A stretch of DNA of 64,000 bases, from NCBI RefSeq assembly GCF_021375795.1, contig NZ_JAEIOI010000002.1, positions 558,001 to 622,000 of the forward strand, given 5' to 3'. A program made the position numbers and the translations under genes. Below the pieces are notes generated by a model that ran no database searches, had not been told where the DNA came from, and worked only from the letters and a program-made list of their open reading frames with translations. Source of the DNA: Pseudomonas anguilliseptica. Its GTDB lineage: Bacteria > Pseudomonadota > Gammaproteobacteria > Pseudomonadales > Pseudomonadaceae. Shown piece after piece: positions 48,987 to 59,082 of the stretch (positions are counted from its first letter, which is position 1; each line of letters starts with the position of its first letter).

Positions 48987-49132
48987 GGCGACGGGCTTAT
49001 CTGGAAAGTTGCCAATGATTGTCCGGTAGCCCTGTCGATGCGGCAATGACAAAACGGCCAGTGAATGATGGCACTGTAGCCAAAGCTGATGGGAAGCCCG
49101 CCAACCGTAGCGGCAATGGCGGGTTCTACGGA

Positions 49133-49579
49133 TTAACGCAGCGCTGGGCCATTCTCCCCCAACGGCACAATAGCCATGGTCAGCCGGGAAATGCAGCTGG
49201 CTTTGCCATCTTCGCCACTCAGGCGAATATCCCAGACGTGGGTGGTGCGCCCCAGGTGCACCGGCCGCGCCACTGCGGTGACCCGGCCACTGCGCAGACC
49301 GCGCAGGTGGTTAGCGTTCACTTCCAGGCCGACGCAGTAGAACTTGCTGCTGTCGATACACAGGTGGCTGGCGGTGGAGCCAAGAGTTTCCGCCAGCACC
49401 ACGGAGGCGCCGCCATGCAGCAGGCCGTAGGGTTGATGGGTACGTGCATCGACCACCATGCTGGCGGTCAGCGACTCGTCATCAAAAGCATCGAAACGGA
49501 TATCCAGTTGCTCACCAATGGTGTTCTTCAGAAAGCCATTGAGCTGAGCCAGGTTCGGGGTTTGCTGCCAGAGGGCCAT
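49133..49579 (-). CDS. Hotdog-fold thioesterase (PaaI/EntH-like)
   Basis: A 148-residue single-domain hotdog protein; the HGGASVVLAETLGS stretch holds the catalytic Glu of the EntH/MenI-like thioesterases, and GLEVNANHLRGLRSGRVTAVARPVHLGRTTHVWDI is the core strand region. It hydrolyses an acyl- or aryl-CoA or carrier-bound thioester. It sits 66 bases downstream of the acyl-CoA ligase gene in the same direction, so they are likely one transcript. Confidence 0.87.
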   Translation of the reverse strand: MALWQQTPNLAQLNGFLKNTIGEQLDIRFDAFDDESLTASMVVDARTHQPYGLLHGGASVVLAETLGSTASHLCIDSSKFYCVGLEVNANHLRGLRSGRVTAVARPVHLGRTTHVWDIRLSGEDGKASCISRLTMAIVPLGENGPALR

Positions 49580-49645
49580 AGTCAGTCCTTTAGGGTCGAT
49601 TCAGCGAGAATGTGGCCGGCACACACATGCCGGCCACACACCTGA

Positions 49646-51310
49646 TCACTCGTGCCAGAGCACCGCTTCACTGCGTTCGGCCCACTCGCCAAAGCGTTCA
49701 CCATAGGTGCCTTCAACCACCGCGCGCTTGATCTTCAGCGTCGGCGTAAGGAAGCCGTTGTCCACCGCCCAGACTTCCTTGACCAGCACCAGGCGTTGCA
49801 GTCGCTCGTGCTTGTCGAGGCTCTGATTGACCTCTTCCAGCAATTTTTTCAGGCTGCTTTCCAACTCGCCACGACCACTGCTGGCTTCGCTGCGCCCCAC
49901 ATCGGACAGCACGCAAAGCGCCATGGGCTGCGGCATGCCGTCGCCAACCACACACACCTGCTCAATGCGCGAGTGCTCACCGAGCAGGTTCTCGATCGGT
50001 GCCGGGGCGACATATTTGCCCTTGCTGGTCTTGAAGATTTCCTTGATCCGTCCGGTCAGGCGCAGATTGCCCTCGGCATCCTGCTCGCCTTTGTCACCGG
50101 TACGGAGGAAGCCATCGGGGGTGATGGTTTCTGCAGTCTTTTCCGGGTCTTTGTAATAGCCCTGCATAGTCGCGCCACTGCGCACCTGCACCTCACCATC
50201 CTCGGCGATACGCACCTCGACGCCTGGGCTGTTCTGACCGATCCAACCCTGCTTGAACTTGCCTGGCCGGCATACGTGCGAGTAACCGCAGTTCTCAGTC
50301 ATGCCGTACACCTCCAGCACATCCAGGCCAAGGCGTTTGTACCAGTTGAGCAGCGCTTCAGGCACCGGCGCCGCGCCTGACAGGGCGTAGCGCACGGCAT
50401 CCAGGCCCAGACCGACCAATACCTTCTTGCCGATGATGCGGCCGATGATCGGCAGCTTGAGCAGGAAATCCAGTTTCTCGGCCGACATCTTGCTGTAGAC
50501 GCCCATCTGGAACTTGGTCCAGATCCGTGGCACGCCAAACATCACCGTTGGCCGCGCGCGCTTGAGGTCTTCCAGGAAGGTGTCCAGGCTCTCGGCAAAG
50601 AAGATCGTCTGCCCGGCGTAGATCGACGCCAACTCGACAAACATGCGCTCGGCCACGTGACACAACGGCAGGTAAGACAGCACCCGGTCATTTTCGCCCA
50701 CACCAAACAGTTCAGTGGCATGACTGGCGGCAAAACCGAAGTTGCTGAAGTGGTGCATCACACCTTTCGGCGTGCCGGTGGTGCCTGAGGTGTAGATGAT
50801 GGTGGCGAGCTGATCAGCTGCTGGCTTGGGGTTATCCTGAATCGGCGTACAGGCCTGCAAATCATCCCAGACAAAGCTGAATTCACCCTGCGGACGCAGC
50901 GGCAGACCGACGGTCGGTACGCCCTCTGGCACCCCGGCCAACATGGATGGCCAATCATCCAGCTTGCCTACGAACACCAACGCCGCCTCGGAATGGCGCA
51001 GCACCTGGCCGACTGACTCGGCGGTGAGATTGGGATACAGCGGCACCGAGACATGCCCGGCCATCCAGATCGCCAGGTCGGTGACGATCCAGTGCGCGCA
51101 GTTTTTGGAAATGATCGCGATGCGGCTGCCCTGCGGCAGTTCGCGGCTACGCAGCCAATTGGCCGCACGGCGCGCCTGCTCGCCAACGTCGGCCCAACTC
51201 AGTTCCTGCAGCTGACCGCCCGACAGCGGCTGCACCATGTAGCGTTTATTCGGGTGCCGAGCTTCACGCTCATAAAACACCTCAAGCGGCAAACGGATTG
51301 CATCAGCCAC
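49646..51310 (-). CDS. Long-chain acyl-CoA synthetase-like AMP-binding ligase
   Basis: A 554-residue adenylate-forming enzyme: ATP-binding TIIYTSGTTGTPKGVMHH, the YGMTENCGYSH block, TGDKGEQDAEGNLRLTGRIKEIFKTSKGKYVAP hinge and a catalytic Lys near LTPTLKIKRAVV. It probably activates long-chain fatty acids to acyl-CoA. The start is a GTG at 51310, chosen because a near-perfect AAAGGAGG lies 8 bases upstream; longer frames reach further but without this signal. Confidence 0.9.
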   Translation of the reverse strand: MADAIRLPLEVFYEREARHPNKRYMVQPLSGGQLQELSWADVGEQARRAANWLRSRELPQGSRIAIISKNCAHWIVTDLAIWMAGHVSVPLYPNLTAESVGQVLRHSEAALVFVGKLDDWPSMLAGVPEGVPTVGLPLRPQGEFSFVWDDLQACTPIQDNPKPAADQLATIIYTSGTTGTPKGVMHHFSNFGFAASHATELFGVGENDRVLSYLPLCHVAERMFVELASIYAGQTIFFAESLDTFLEDLKRARPTVMFGVPRIWTKFQMGVYSKMSAEKLDFLLKLPIIGRIIGKKVLVGLGLDAVRYALSGAAPVPEALLNWYKRLGLDVLEVYGMTENCGYSHVCRPGKFKQGWIGQNSPGVEVRIAEDGEVQVRSGATMQGYYKDPEKTAETITPDGFLRTGDKGEQDAEGNLRLTGRIKEIFKTSKGKYVAPAPIENLLGEHSRIEQVCVVGDGMPQPMALCVLSDVGRSEASSGRGELESSLKKLLEEVNQSLDKHERLQRLVLVKEVWAVDNGFLTPTLKIKRAVVEGTYGERFGEWAERSEAVLWHE

Positions 51311-51424
51311 AGGGCTTCCTCCTTTGTTGTTTTTGTGGAGCCAACCAAGCAATTGCTTGGTCGGACTATTCCACGCACAAAGGCCGCCCGCAAGAGGAGA
51401 AATGTTTCGGTGTGTAGTAAGGCG

Positions 51425-51889
51425 TCAGCGCTGCGCCGGGTGCTTGTGGAGCGACAATTTCATTAACCCGGCTAGCAATTCATCGCCTTCCAGCAACGCC
51501 AGACTGGCGGTATTCATGGGCAGTGGTTGCTGGCGGTGGCCATGAATCAGCAAGCCCGCCAAAGCACCAACCAACGGCTGATGGGTGACCAGCAACAGCT
51601 CGTCGAAGGCATAGCCATCCAGTTCGCGCAGCGTCTGGCGTAGATCACTCTCTGGCGTCAGCCAGGGCACGGTCTGCCGGGCACCGGCAAATGCCAGCAC
51701 CTCGCAGACCAGCTCCGCAGTCTGCTGAGCGCGCACATAGGGGCTGACCAGCACGGCCTTTAACGGCCTGCCCTGCAGCTGAACCGCCGCCTCGCGCACC
51801 TGCTGCCGACCATAAGCGGTCAAGTTGCGTTCGGCATCGCTGCGCGCCGTCGGCTCGGCTTCACCGTGGCGCAGTAACCAGAGTTTCAC
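51425..51889 (-). CDS. sixA: SixA-type phosphohistidine phosphatase
   Basis: A 154-residue histidine phosphatase: RHGEAEP at residues 7-13 with the catalytic His, SPYVRAQQTAELV and a second His in LLVTHQPLVG. E. coli SixA removes phosphate from HPt or PTS proteins; the target here is not known. The start is a GTG at 51889, with GGGGCAAG upstream. It lies 25 bases after the DUF4389 stop, in a gpsA-DUF4389-sixA run that is conserved in Pseudomonas. Confidence 0.88.
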   Translation of the reverse strand: MKLWLLRHGEAEPTARSDAERNLTAYGRQQVREAAVQLQGRPLKAVLVSPYVRAQQTAELVCEVLAFAGARQTVPWLTPESDLRQTLRELDGYAFDELLLVTHQPLVGALAGLLIHGHRQQPLPMNTASLALLEGDELLAGLMKLSLHKHPAQR

Positions 51890-51914
51890 AGGCTTGCCCC
51901 AATACGCCGACGAC

Positions 51915-52262
51915 TCAAAGCTTCGGCTCTTCGTCACGCACTGGGTGGGCCGCCGGCGGAATGCTGTGCGGGGTCTCACCTTGTGGCGCTTGCGGGGTTG
52001 GCCAGTCGGCGAACGGCCATGGTTTATCGTCGGTATTGAAGGTGCCGAAGCGGCCGATCTGCGCCAGGTACTGGCTCAAGCTGTCGCCAAAACCCAGCAG
52101 ACCGGCATTCGGTGCGCCGTAGAACAGGCGATAGCCCAGCTGCAACAGCACCACGACGCCCAATAGGATTTCTGCCAGCTGCCAAACGATGGCGAAAATC
52201 ACCATCCACAGAATGCGCAGCAGAATCGACTCACGCTCAATGCTTTGATTGTCTTCGCTCAT
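51915..52262 (-). CDS. DUF4389 small membrane protein
   Basis: A 115-residue protein with two hydrophobic segments (ILWMVIFAIVWQLAEILLGVVVLLQ) and an acidic, Pro-rich C-terminal tail, as in DUF4389. Function is unknown. Of two ATGs the second (52262) is preferred since AAGGAG ends 6 bases before it and abuts the first. Located between gpsA and sixA. Confidence 0.85.
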   Translation of the reverse strand: MSEDNQSIERESILLRILWMVIFAIVWQLAEILLGVVVLLQLGYRLFYGAPNAGLLGFGDSLSQYLAQIGRFGTFNTDDKPWPFADWPTPQAPQGETPHSIPPAAHPVRDEEPKL

Positions 52263-52295
52263 GCTCATCTCCTTAAAGATCTTGAATGTTGCAAC

Positions 52296-53318
52296 TCAGA
52301 AACCGCTGATGGGAATAAAGTCGACGTCGGTCTTCGGCTCTCCACGCATCAAGGCGCCGATCACCTGATCCAGGGTGCGGCCTTCGAACAGAATGGCATG
52401 CAGACCCGCCACCAGCGGCATATAGACCTGCAACTCCTCGGCCTTGGACTTCAACACCTTGATGGTGTTCACCCCTTCCGCCACTTCACCCAGACGCGCT
52501 ACCGCCTCTTCGAGGCTCAATCCCTCGCCGAGGGCAAAACCGACCTGGTAGTTACGGCTTTTCGACGAAGAGCAAGTGACGATCAGGTCACCGACCCCCG
52601 CCAGCCCGAGGAAGGTCATGGGGTTGGCGCCCAGCTTGACGGCAAAACGGGTCATTTCCGCCAGCGCGCGGGTAATCAGCATGCTCTTTGTGTTTTCACC
52701 CATACCCATGGCCGCTGCCATACCGGCGATGATCGCGTAAACGTTCTTCAGCGCACCGCCCAACTCAACGCCAAAGCGGTCACCACTGGCATACACGCGA
52801 AAGGTGCGGCCGTGCAATGCCGACTGCACCTGCTGACACAGGTCTTCGTCCTCACTGGCAATCACCGAGGCGGTCAACGCATGCTCGGCCACCTCCCGCG
52901 CCAGGTTCGGCCCGGAGAGCACACCGATGCGCGCCTGCGGAGCAATATCTTCAAGAATCTGACTCATCAGCAGAAAGCTCTGCGCCTCGATGCCCTTGGT
53001 GGTGCTCACCAGCAACTTGCCACTGAGCAACTCAGCCACCGGCTGCAAGGCCTGGCGCAAGGCGCTGGAGGGCAAGGCGACAAAAATCAGCTGACAAGCG
53101 CTCAGGGTGGCATTCAGGTCAGTCACCGGCTCAACGCTGGGATGAATCTTGATGCCTTTCAGGTAACGCGGGTTCTCCCGGGTCAAGCGAATCGCCTGTG
53201 CCTGTTGCGGGTCGCGCATCCAGTGCAGGACATGCCGGCCATTCTCAGCCAGCAAATTGGCAATCGCCGTGCCGAAGCTGCCGCCGCCAAGAACGGCAAT
53301 GGGGTGCTGATCAGTCAT
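52296..53318 (-). CDS. gpsA: Glycerol-3-phosphate dehydrogenase [NAD(P)+]
   Basis: A 340-residue cytoplasmic enzyme that reduces dihydroxyacetone phosphate to sn-glycerol-3-phosphate for phospholipid synthesis. N-terminal Rossmann motif [15 protein letters not shown]; catalytic Lys in [10 protein letters not shown]; the conserved [17 protein letters not shown] block follows. The ATG at 53318 aligns with family starts; the longer frame upstream is not family-like. Divergent from the hybrid kinase gene. Confidence 0.95.
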   Translation of the reverse strand: MTDQHPIAVLGGGSFGTAIANLLAENGRHVLHWMRDPQQAQAIRLTRENPRYLKGIKIHPSVEPVTDLNATLSACQLIFVALPSSALRQALQPVAELLSGKLLVSTTKGIEAQSFLLMSQILEDIAPQARIGVLSGPNLAREVAEHALTASVIASEDEDLCQQVQSALHGRTFRVYASGDRFGVELGGALKNVYAIIAGMAAAMGMGENTKSMLITRALAEMTRFAVKLGANPMTFLGLAGVGDLIVTCSSSKSRNYQVGFALGEGLSLEEAVARLGEVAEGVNTIKVLKSKAEELQVYMPLVAGLHAILFEGRTLDQVIGALMRGEPKTDVDFIPISGF

Positions 53319-53568
53319 AACGCATCCGTGGTAAACCATTGAAAGTGGCGAATCGCTCGCATTATACGGCGACGTCTGTATGCGGCCAGCTTTTAGCAGG
53401 TTGACTGGCACTGGCAAAGCCGAGCAGCTCAGTTAACATGCAGGCTTTCAAACGCAAACAAGGTTGTGGCGTGATTCACTGCCCCCAAACCAGGCCTTAC
53501 CCCAAGCTCGTGAAAATTCGATCAGCGCTTCAATGCTCGCCAGGTCTGCACTGCAGCGGTGTAGCCCG

Positions 53569-55491
53569 ATGATCCTGCGCCGTGGCTGGAATATCCATAC
53601 CCGCACGCAGTTGATCAGTGTCGGCCCCGCGCTGTTGCTGACCCTGCTGCTCACTGGCTTTTTCACCTTTGCCAGGCTGCAGGACCTGCGCCAGGAGCTC
53701 AACCACTACGGCCAACTGATTGCCAATCAGCTGGCCCCGGCCAGTACCTACGGGGTAATTTCCGGCAATGTCGGCGTGCTCGACGCCTTGTTGCAGGCAA
53801 CGCTGGAAACACCACACGTACGCTTTCTCGAAGTACGCGACCGCACCGGCAAAATCCTCGTTTATGTCGAGCAGGCTCCTGGCAGTGGCCATGCCAGCAG
53901 CCAGGTTGAAATCTTCCAGGCGCCCATCCAGCGCCCCAGTATTGCCCTCGGCAACCCAGCCGAACAGCCCAGCGCAGATGCCTACCTGGGTTATGTCGTG
54001 GTCGGCATGTCCAACGATGCATTCAACACCCGCCAACAGGAAATCCTCTTCAAGGCCACCCTGCTCGCCCTGTTTGCCCTGGCCCTGACCTTTATTCTCG
54101 CCCGCCGCCTGGCCCGCCACCTGTCCCAGCCGCTCAGCGCCATGGGCCAGGCCGTCAGCGCCATTCAGGCCGGTAACTACCAGACCACCCTGCCCGAAGT
54201 CGGCGAAGGCGAACTTCAGGCACTGGCGCGGCACATCAACAACCTGGCCCACGGCCTGGCCAGCGCCAGCGAAGAACAGCAGCGAGCCATGGCCCTGCTG
54301 ATTCAGGCTCGCGAGCAGTCAGAGCTGGCCAACCGCGCCAAATCCGATTTCCTGGCGATGATGAGTCATGAACTGCGCACACCAATGAATGGCGTGCTGG
54401 GCATGCTGCAGCTGCTGGAAACCACGGAAATGACCGACGAGCAGGCGGAATACGCCGCCCTGGCCACCGAATCCACCGAGCATCTGCTCAAGGTGATCAA
54501 CGATATTCTCGATTTCTCGCGCATAGAACGCGGCGCGCTGGAACTGGAGCGCATCCCGTTCAGCCTGCTGGATCTGCTGCACAATTCGATTCAGGTGTTC
54601 CAGCACAGCGCCCAGCAACGCGGCCTGCAACTGCAGCTAAACCTGCAAAGCGGTCTGGAACAGCTGCAGGTACAGGGCGACCCAACCCGCATCCGACAGA
54701 TTCTGGTCAACCTGATCGGCAACGCCCTGAAATTTACGGAGAACGGCAGCATCCGCGTAAACGCCAACTGGCAGGCGCTGGATAACCAGGTGCTGTGGTT
54801 CAGCTGCGCAGTACACGACAGCGGCATCGGGATTCCCCCCGAACGACTGGAACATATGTTCGATGCCTTCCAGCAAGCCGACACTTCTATTTCAAGACGT
54901 TACGGCGGCACCGGGCTGGGTTTGCCGATCGCGCGCACCCTCGCCGAACGCATGGGCGGCACCCTGCGCGCGGTCAGCCAGGAAGGTCAGGGCTCGGTAT
55001 TTACCCTAGAGATTCCCTTACCGTTCTCCCAGCAGGCCGCCATGGCGCCCCCTGAACACTTGCCAGCTGCTCAGAGTGGCCAGGGTCAGCCGGTATTGCT
55101 GGTCGAAGACAATCCGGTCAACCAGACCGTGATCGAGGCCATGCTGCGCAGCCTGGGCTATCAGGTCAGCCTGGTCGGCGATGGCGCTCAGGCCGTACAC
55201 CAGGCAACCCAGCAGGATTACGCGGCGATTCTAATGGACTGCCGCCTGCCAATCATGGATGGCTACGAAGCCACCCGACAGATCCGCCGCCTGAGCGATT
55301 GCGCCGGGCTGCCGATCATCGCCTTGACCGCCAACGCCCTGCAGGGCGATCGCGAAGCCTGCCTGCAGGCCGGAATGAACGATTATCTGGCAAAACCGTT
55401 CAAACGTGCCGATCTGCAGCAAATTCTGCAACGCTGGCTACCCCCTCGACCTTCGACGGGTAGTCAAGACGGCCCAACTGCTGCAGGCTAG
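53569..55491 (+). CDS. Orphan hybrid sensor histidine kinase (PA1611-like)
   Basis: A 640-residue hybrid kinase: membrane helices at about 14-34 and 158-178 enclose a ~120-residue periplasmic domain; then HAMP, HisKA with [16 protein letters not shown], a full ATPase domain ([37 protein letters not shown]) and one receiver with phospho-Asp in [10 protein letters not shown]. There is no HPt domain and no response regulator nearby, so it needs an external HPt protein. Its place beside fabA-fabB and gpsA matches P. aeruginosa PA1611, which signals through HptB and binds RetS; equivalence is inferred. Start at 53569 is probable but has a weak ribosome site; a longer start at 53533 is possible. 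Confidence 0.9.
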   Translation: MILRRGWNIHTRTQLISVGPALLLTLLLTGFFTFARLQDLRQELNHYGQLIANQLAPASTYGVISGNVGVLDALLQATLETPHVRFLEVRDRTGKILVYVEQAPGSGHASSQVEIFQAPIQRPSIALGNPAEQPSADAYLGYVVVGMSNDAFNTRQQEILFKATLLALFALALTFILARRLARHLSQPLSAMGQAVSAIQAGNYQTTLPEVGEGELQALARHINNLAHGLASASEEQQRAMALLIQAREQSELANRAKSDFLAMMSHELRTPMNGVLGMLQLLETTEMTDEQAEYAALATESTEHLLKVINDILDFSRIERGALELERIPFSLLDLLHNSIQVFQHSAQQRGLQLQLNLQSGLEQLQVQGDPTRIRQILVNLIGNALKFTENGSIRVNANWQALDNQVLWFSCAVHDSGIGIPPERLEHMFDAFQQADTSISRRYGGTGLGLPIARTLAERMGGTLRAVSQEGQGSVFTLEIPLPFSQQAAMAPPEHLPAAQSGQGQPVLLVEDNPVNQTVIEAMLRSLGYQVSLVGDGAQAVHQATQQDYAAILMDCRLPIMDGYEATRQIRRLSDCAGLPIIALTANALQGDREACLQAGMNDYLAKPFKRADLQQILQRWLPPRPSTGSQDGPTAAG

Positions 55492-55523
55492 AGCCATGGA
55501 TCTATGACAGCCCAGTAAGAGCG

Positions 55524-55539
55524 GAGTACAACTGTACTC
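55524..55539 (+). promoter_or_regulatory. 16 bp palindrome upstream of fabA, candidate fatty-acid regulator operator
   Basis: GAGTACAACTGTACTC is perfectly symmetric with 7 bp arms and an AC centre, 126 bases before the fabA ATG. TetR-type repressors bind such sites; in P. aeruginosa DesT controls fabAB. The match to a real DesT consensus is not verified. Confidence 0.45.
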
Positions 55540-55664
55540 ACAAGGCTGTGACTTTCACCACAACGCAACAGTCTATGACTAGGCTGTTGGCAGGCGCAGA
55601 GGCTGCGTCGCCAGCCAGGACGATTCGCCCAGCCTTGGCGCATGGGACATATTGAGGAGCTCGC

Positions 55665-56180
55665 ATGACCAAACAAAACGCCTTCACCCGGGAAGAACTG
55701 CTCGCTTGCGGTCGCGGCGAACTATTCGGCCCAGGTAATGCGCAACTGCCCGCGCCGAACATGCTGATGATCGATCGCATCACCCACATCAGCGACACCG
55801 GCGGCAAGTACGGCAAGGGCGAAATAGTCGCCGAGCTCGATATCACTCCTGATCTGTGGTTTTTCGCCTGCCACTTCGAAGGCGACCCGGTGATGCCTGG
55901 CTGCCTGGGCCTGGATGCAATGTGGCAGCTGGTCGGCTTTCACCTCGGCTGGCAGGGCAACCCCGGCCGTGGCCGCGCCCTCGGTTCGGGTGAGGTGAAG
56001 TTCTTCGGCCAGGTCCTGCCGACCGCCAAGAAAGTTACCTACAACATCCAGATTAAACGCACCATCGCCCGCTCCCTGGTCCTGGCTATTGCCGACGGCA
56101 CCGTCAGCGTTGATGGCCGCGAAATCTATAGCGCCGAAGGCCTGCGAGTTGGCCTGTTCACCTCTACCGACAATTTTTAA
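55665..56180 (+). CDS. fabA: 3-hydroxydecanoyl-ACP dehydratase/isomerase
   Basis: A 171-residue hotdog enzyme that dehydrates 3-hydroxydecanoyl-ACP and isomerises trans-2 to cis-3-decenoyl-ACP, the branch point to unsaturated fatty acids. Catalytic His70 (FFACHFEGD) and Asp84 ([11 protein letters not shown]) are in place. GAGGAGCT precedes the ATG. It is 12 bases upstream of fabB, forming the standard fabAB operon. Confidence 0.98.
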   Translation: MTKQNAFTREELLACGRGELFGPGNAQLPAPNMLMIDRITHISDTGGKYGKGEIVAELDITPDLWFFACHFEGDPVMPGCLGLDAMWQLVGFHLGWQGNPGRGRALGSGEVKFFGQVLPTAKKVTYNIQIKRTIARSLVLAIADGTVSVDGREIYSAEGLRVGLFTSTDNF

Positions 56181-56192
56181 AGGACTCATCGC

Positions 56193-57413
56193 ATGCGTCG
56201 CGTCGTGATTACCGGCCTGGGCATCGTCTCCTGCCTGGGCAATGACAAGGCCACCGTCTCTGCCAACCTGCGCGCTGGCCGCCCCGGTATCCGCTTCAAC
56301 CCGCAATACGCTGAAATGGGTCTGCGCAGCCAAGTATCCGGCTCGATCGACCTGAACCTGGAAGAGCTGATCGACCGCAAGGTCTATCGCTTCATGGGCG
56401 ACGCAGCAGCCTTCGCCTACCTGTCCATGGAACAGGCGATCAAGGACGCGGAGCTCAGCGCCGAAGAAATCTCCAGCCCGCGTATCGGCCTGATTGCAGG
56501 CAGCGGCGGTGCTTCCACCTTCAACCAGATGGAAGCCATGGACATCCTGCGCGAGAAAGGCGTCAAGCGCGTTGGCCCGTACCGCGTACCGCGCACCATG
56601 GGCAGCACGGTTTCCGCCTGCCTGGCCACGCCGTTCAAGATCAAGGGCGTGAACTACTCAATCTCTTCGGCCTGCGCCACCAGCGCCCATTGCATCGGCA
56701 ACGCCGTCGAGCAGATCCAGTTGGGCAAACAGGACATCGTGTTTGCCGGTGGTGGTGAAGAAGAACATTGGAGCCAGAGCTTCCTGTTCGACGCCATGGG
56801 CGCCCTCTCCACCCAGTACAACGAAACCCCGGAAAAAGCCTCGCGTGCCTACGACGCCAAGCGTGACGGTTTCGTCATTGCCGGTGGTGGTGGCATGGTG
56901 GTGGTCGAAGAACTCGAGCACGCCCTCAAGCGCGGCGCGAAAATCTACGCAGAAATCGTTGGCTACGGCGCAACCTCCGATGGCTACGACATGGTCGCAC
57001 CAAGCGGCGAAGGCGCCGTGCGTTGCATGCAGCAGGCCTTGGCCACCGTCGATACCCCTATCGATTACCTCAACACCCACGGTACTTCGACACCGGTCGG
57101 CGACGTTGCAGAAAGCCGCGCAGTACGTGAAGTGTTTGGCGACAAGGCGCCGGCCATCAGTTCGACGAAAAGCCTGTCCGGTCACTCCCTGGGCGCTGCC
57201 GGCGTACAGGAAGCGATCTACTGCATGCTGATGATGGAAGGCAATTTCATTGCCGGTTCGGTCAACATCGACGAAGTCGATCCGGAAATCGCCGACCTAC
57301 CTATCCAGCGCAGCACTGTCGAGAACGCCAAGATCGACACCGTGATGAGCAACAGTTTCGGCTTTGGCGGCACCAACGCCACCCTGGTGCTCAAGCGCTG
57401 GGCAGGCAAGTAA
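56193..57413 (+). CDS. fabB: Beta-ketoacyl-ACP synthase I
   Basis: A 406-residue condensing enzyme that elongates cis-3-decenoyl-ACP and other acyl-ACPs. Active-site Cys161 is in [12 protein letters not shown], with the two catalytic His residues in [11 protein letters not shown] and [11 protein letters not shown]; the C-terminal [15 protein letters not shown] is standard. Second gene of the fabAB operon, closed by a terminator. Confidence 0.98.
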   Translation: MRRVVITGLGIVSCLGNDKATVSANLRAGRPGIRFNPQYAEMGLRSQVSGSIDLNLEELIDRKVYRFMGDAAAFAYLSMEQAIKDAELSAEEISSPRIGLIAGSGGASTFNQMEAMDILREKGVKRVGPYRVPRTMGSTVSACLATPFKIKGVNYSISSACATSAHCIGNAVEQIQLGKQDIVFAGGGEEEHWSQSFLFDAMGALSTQYNETPEKASRAYDAKRDGFVIAGGGGMVVVEELEHALKRGAKIYAEIVGYGATSDGYDMVAPSGEGAVRCMQQALATVDTPIDYLNTHGTSTPVGDVAESRAVREVFGDKAPAISSTKSLSGHSLGAAGVQEAIYCMLMMEGNFIAGSVNIDEVDPEIADLPIQRSTVENAKIDTVMSNSFGFGGTNATLVLKRWAGK

Positions 57414-57434
57414 CAGCACTGCTCTTTGCCGTAC

Positions 57435-57465
57435 AAAAAAGGCCACCGTAACGGTGGCCTTTTTT
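57435..57465. terminator. Bidirectional intrinsic terminator after fabB
   Basis: Stem GGCCACCGT/ACGGTGGCC flanked by an A-run and a T-run. It ends fabAB on plus and the membrane-protein gene converging on minus. Confidence 0.92.
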
Positions 57466-57477
57466 ATTGCAGTGAGT

Positions 57478-58125
57478 TTATTGCCAATCTTTAAGCGCCT
57501 GCTTGGCTGCCTGATTCATCGGCTCAGCCAGCAGACCGGCGGGCGTCAGATTGATGCTGTAGACCGCCTCGTCGGCCAGCGGCAGATAATTCACCCGACG
57601 GGCCTGTGGGTCGAAAATAAACAGGTCATGCTGGCCCAGCCGCAACCAACGCCACAGGTCGATACCGTAGGGACTACGTGCCAGTTCGACACGGGTATGC
57701 TGCGCCAGGCTCTGCTGCTCGATGGAGAGAAAACGCCCGGAGAGTTTTTCCAGGCGATAGCCCGGCTGCAAACCAATTAACGCAGCCAGCCCCTTCCACT
57801 GGAGAAAACGGGCATCCAGCTGCCAGAGATCGCCCTCCATGGTCAGCGTGCGCTCCTGAGCCCCCTCCAGCACACTCACCCGATACAACGGGCCATCTGC
57901 TTTGAAGCTCAGGGTCGCCAGTGGCTTGCCTGCGACAATCGGTGCGTAGCTATGTAGGTCATAGGCCAGCACGCCGATCAACGTCGCCAGCGCAACAAAG
58001 GCCAGGCCGCAAGTGCCGCGCAACCAGCCGAGAAACCACTGCCGATTGAACAGAATACGTGCAGCCACAAAAGCCGCCAGTAGCGCCAGCAATGCCATTA
58101 CCCAAGCCAGTCCACCGTATTGCAT
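57478..58125 (-). CDS. Conserved membrane protein of unknown function (215 aa)
   Basis: Two N-terminal membrane helices (residues 5-24 and 36-56) are followed by a ~155-residue soluble domain of beta strands (PLATLSFKADGPLYRVSVLEGAQERTLTMEGDLWQLDARFLQWKG), probably periplasmic. Similar Pseudomonas proteins have been loosely labelled as multidrug transporter, but nothing in the sequence supports transport. AAGGAA precedes the ATG. It stands alone, converging on fabB across a terminator. Confidence 0.78.
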   Translation of the reverse strand: MQYGGLAWVMALLALLAAFVAARILFNRQWFLGWLRGTCGLAFVALATLIGVLAYDLHSYAPIVAGKPLATLSFKADGPLYRVSVLEGAQERTLTMEGDLWQLDARFLQWKGLAALIGLQPGYRLEKLSGRFLSIEQQSLAQHTRVELARSPYGIDLWRWLRLGQHDLFIFDPQARRVNYLPLADEAVYSINLTPAGLLAEPMNQAAKQALKDWQ

Positions 58126-58296
58126 CGCCCTGCATTCCTTATGCCGTGAATAGTCGGCATTATGCTCAGCTACCTGACTGGCGAACAGCCGAAGTCACGC
58201 ACAATTAGACACAGCGCGTATTTTGCCGCTTTCTCTGGCACCTGCTGGCGATAAACCGGCACTACGCCGTAGTCAGACCTCTTCCGGTAACTGCTC

Positions 58297-59082
58297 ATGG
58301 CTTTCCCGTTTGATTTCGGCATGGAGTTGTCGACCCTAGCGATTCTCGCCCTGGTGGCCTTTACCGCTGGTTTTATCGATGCAATTGCCGGCGGTGGTGG
58401 CTTGCTGACTATTCCAGCCCTGCTCACTGCGGGTCTGCCGCCTCATCTGGCCCTGGGCACCAATAAGCTCTGCGCCACCTTTGGCTCGGCAACGGCCAGC
58501 TACACCTTTTACCGACGCAAACTGTTCAACCCCAGCCAATGGCGTAACGCCCTGATCGCCACAGCCGTGGGCGCACTGCTAGGCGCGATACTGGCGCACT
58601 GGCTGCCATCGGAGTGGCTCAACCAGTTCTTGCCCGTGGTGGTATTCGCCTGCGGCATGTACCTGCTGTTTAGCAAAACACCCACAGCGCCGCCGACAAC
58701 CGATGCCGCAATTGCGCGGGGCCGTCAGTGGCCACAAGGGCTTACGCTGGGTTTCTATGATGGTGTAGTCGGCCCCGGCACCGGAGCATTCTGGACGGTC
58801 AGCAGCCTGCTGCTCTACCCACTTGATCTGGTCAGGGCCAGCGGCGTGGCGCGCAGCATGAACTTTGTCAGCAACGCCTGCGCCCTGAGCATCTTTATCA
58901 TCAGCGGCCAGGTCGCCTGGCTGCTGGGTATCTGCATGGGCCTGGCACTGATGGTGGGGGCGTTTCTTGGCGCGCAGACAGCGATCAAAGGCGGTTCGAA
59001 GTTTATCCGCCCGGTGTTTATTCTGATGGTGCTGGCGCTGACAGCGCGCCTAGCCTGGCAGCACTGGTTCGGGCTGACCTAG
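58297..59082 (+). CDS. TSUP-family (TauE/SafE) anion transporter
   Basis: A 261-residue inner-membrane protein with about eight helices and the family repeats: [34 protein letters not shown] in the first half and [21 protein letters not shown] with [11 protein letters not shown] in the second. TSUP members carry sulfite, sulfonates or related anions; the substrate here is unknown. The ATG at 58297 is kept, since the downstream ATG at 58321 has no better ribosome site. Its 3' end overlaps the end of nudC by 33 bases on the opposite strand. Confidence 0.88.
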   Translation: MAFPFDFGMELSTLAILALVAFTAGFIDAIAGGGGLLTIPALLTAGLPPHLALGTNKLCATFGSATASYTFYRRKLFNPSQWRNALIATAVGALLGAILAHWLPSEWLNQFLPVVVFACGMYLLFSKTPTAPPTTDAAIARGRQWPQGLTLGFYDGVVGPGTGAFWTVSSLLLYPLDLVRASGVARSMNFVSNACALSIFIISGQVAWLLGICMGLALMVGAFLGAQTAIKGGSKFIRPVFILMVLALTARLAWQHWFGLT

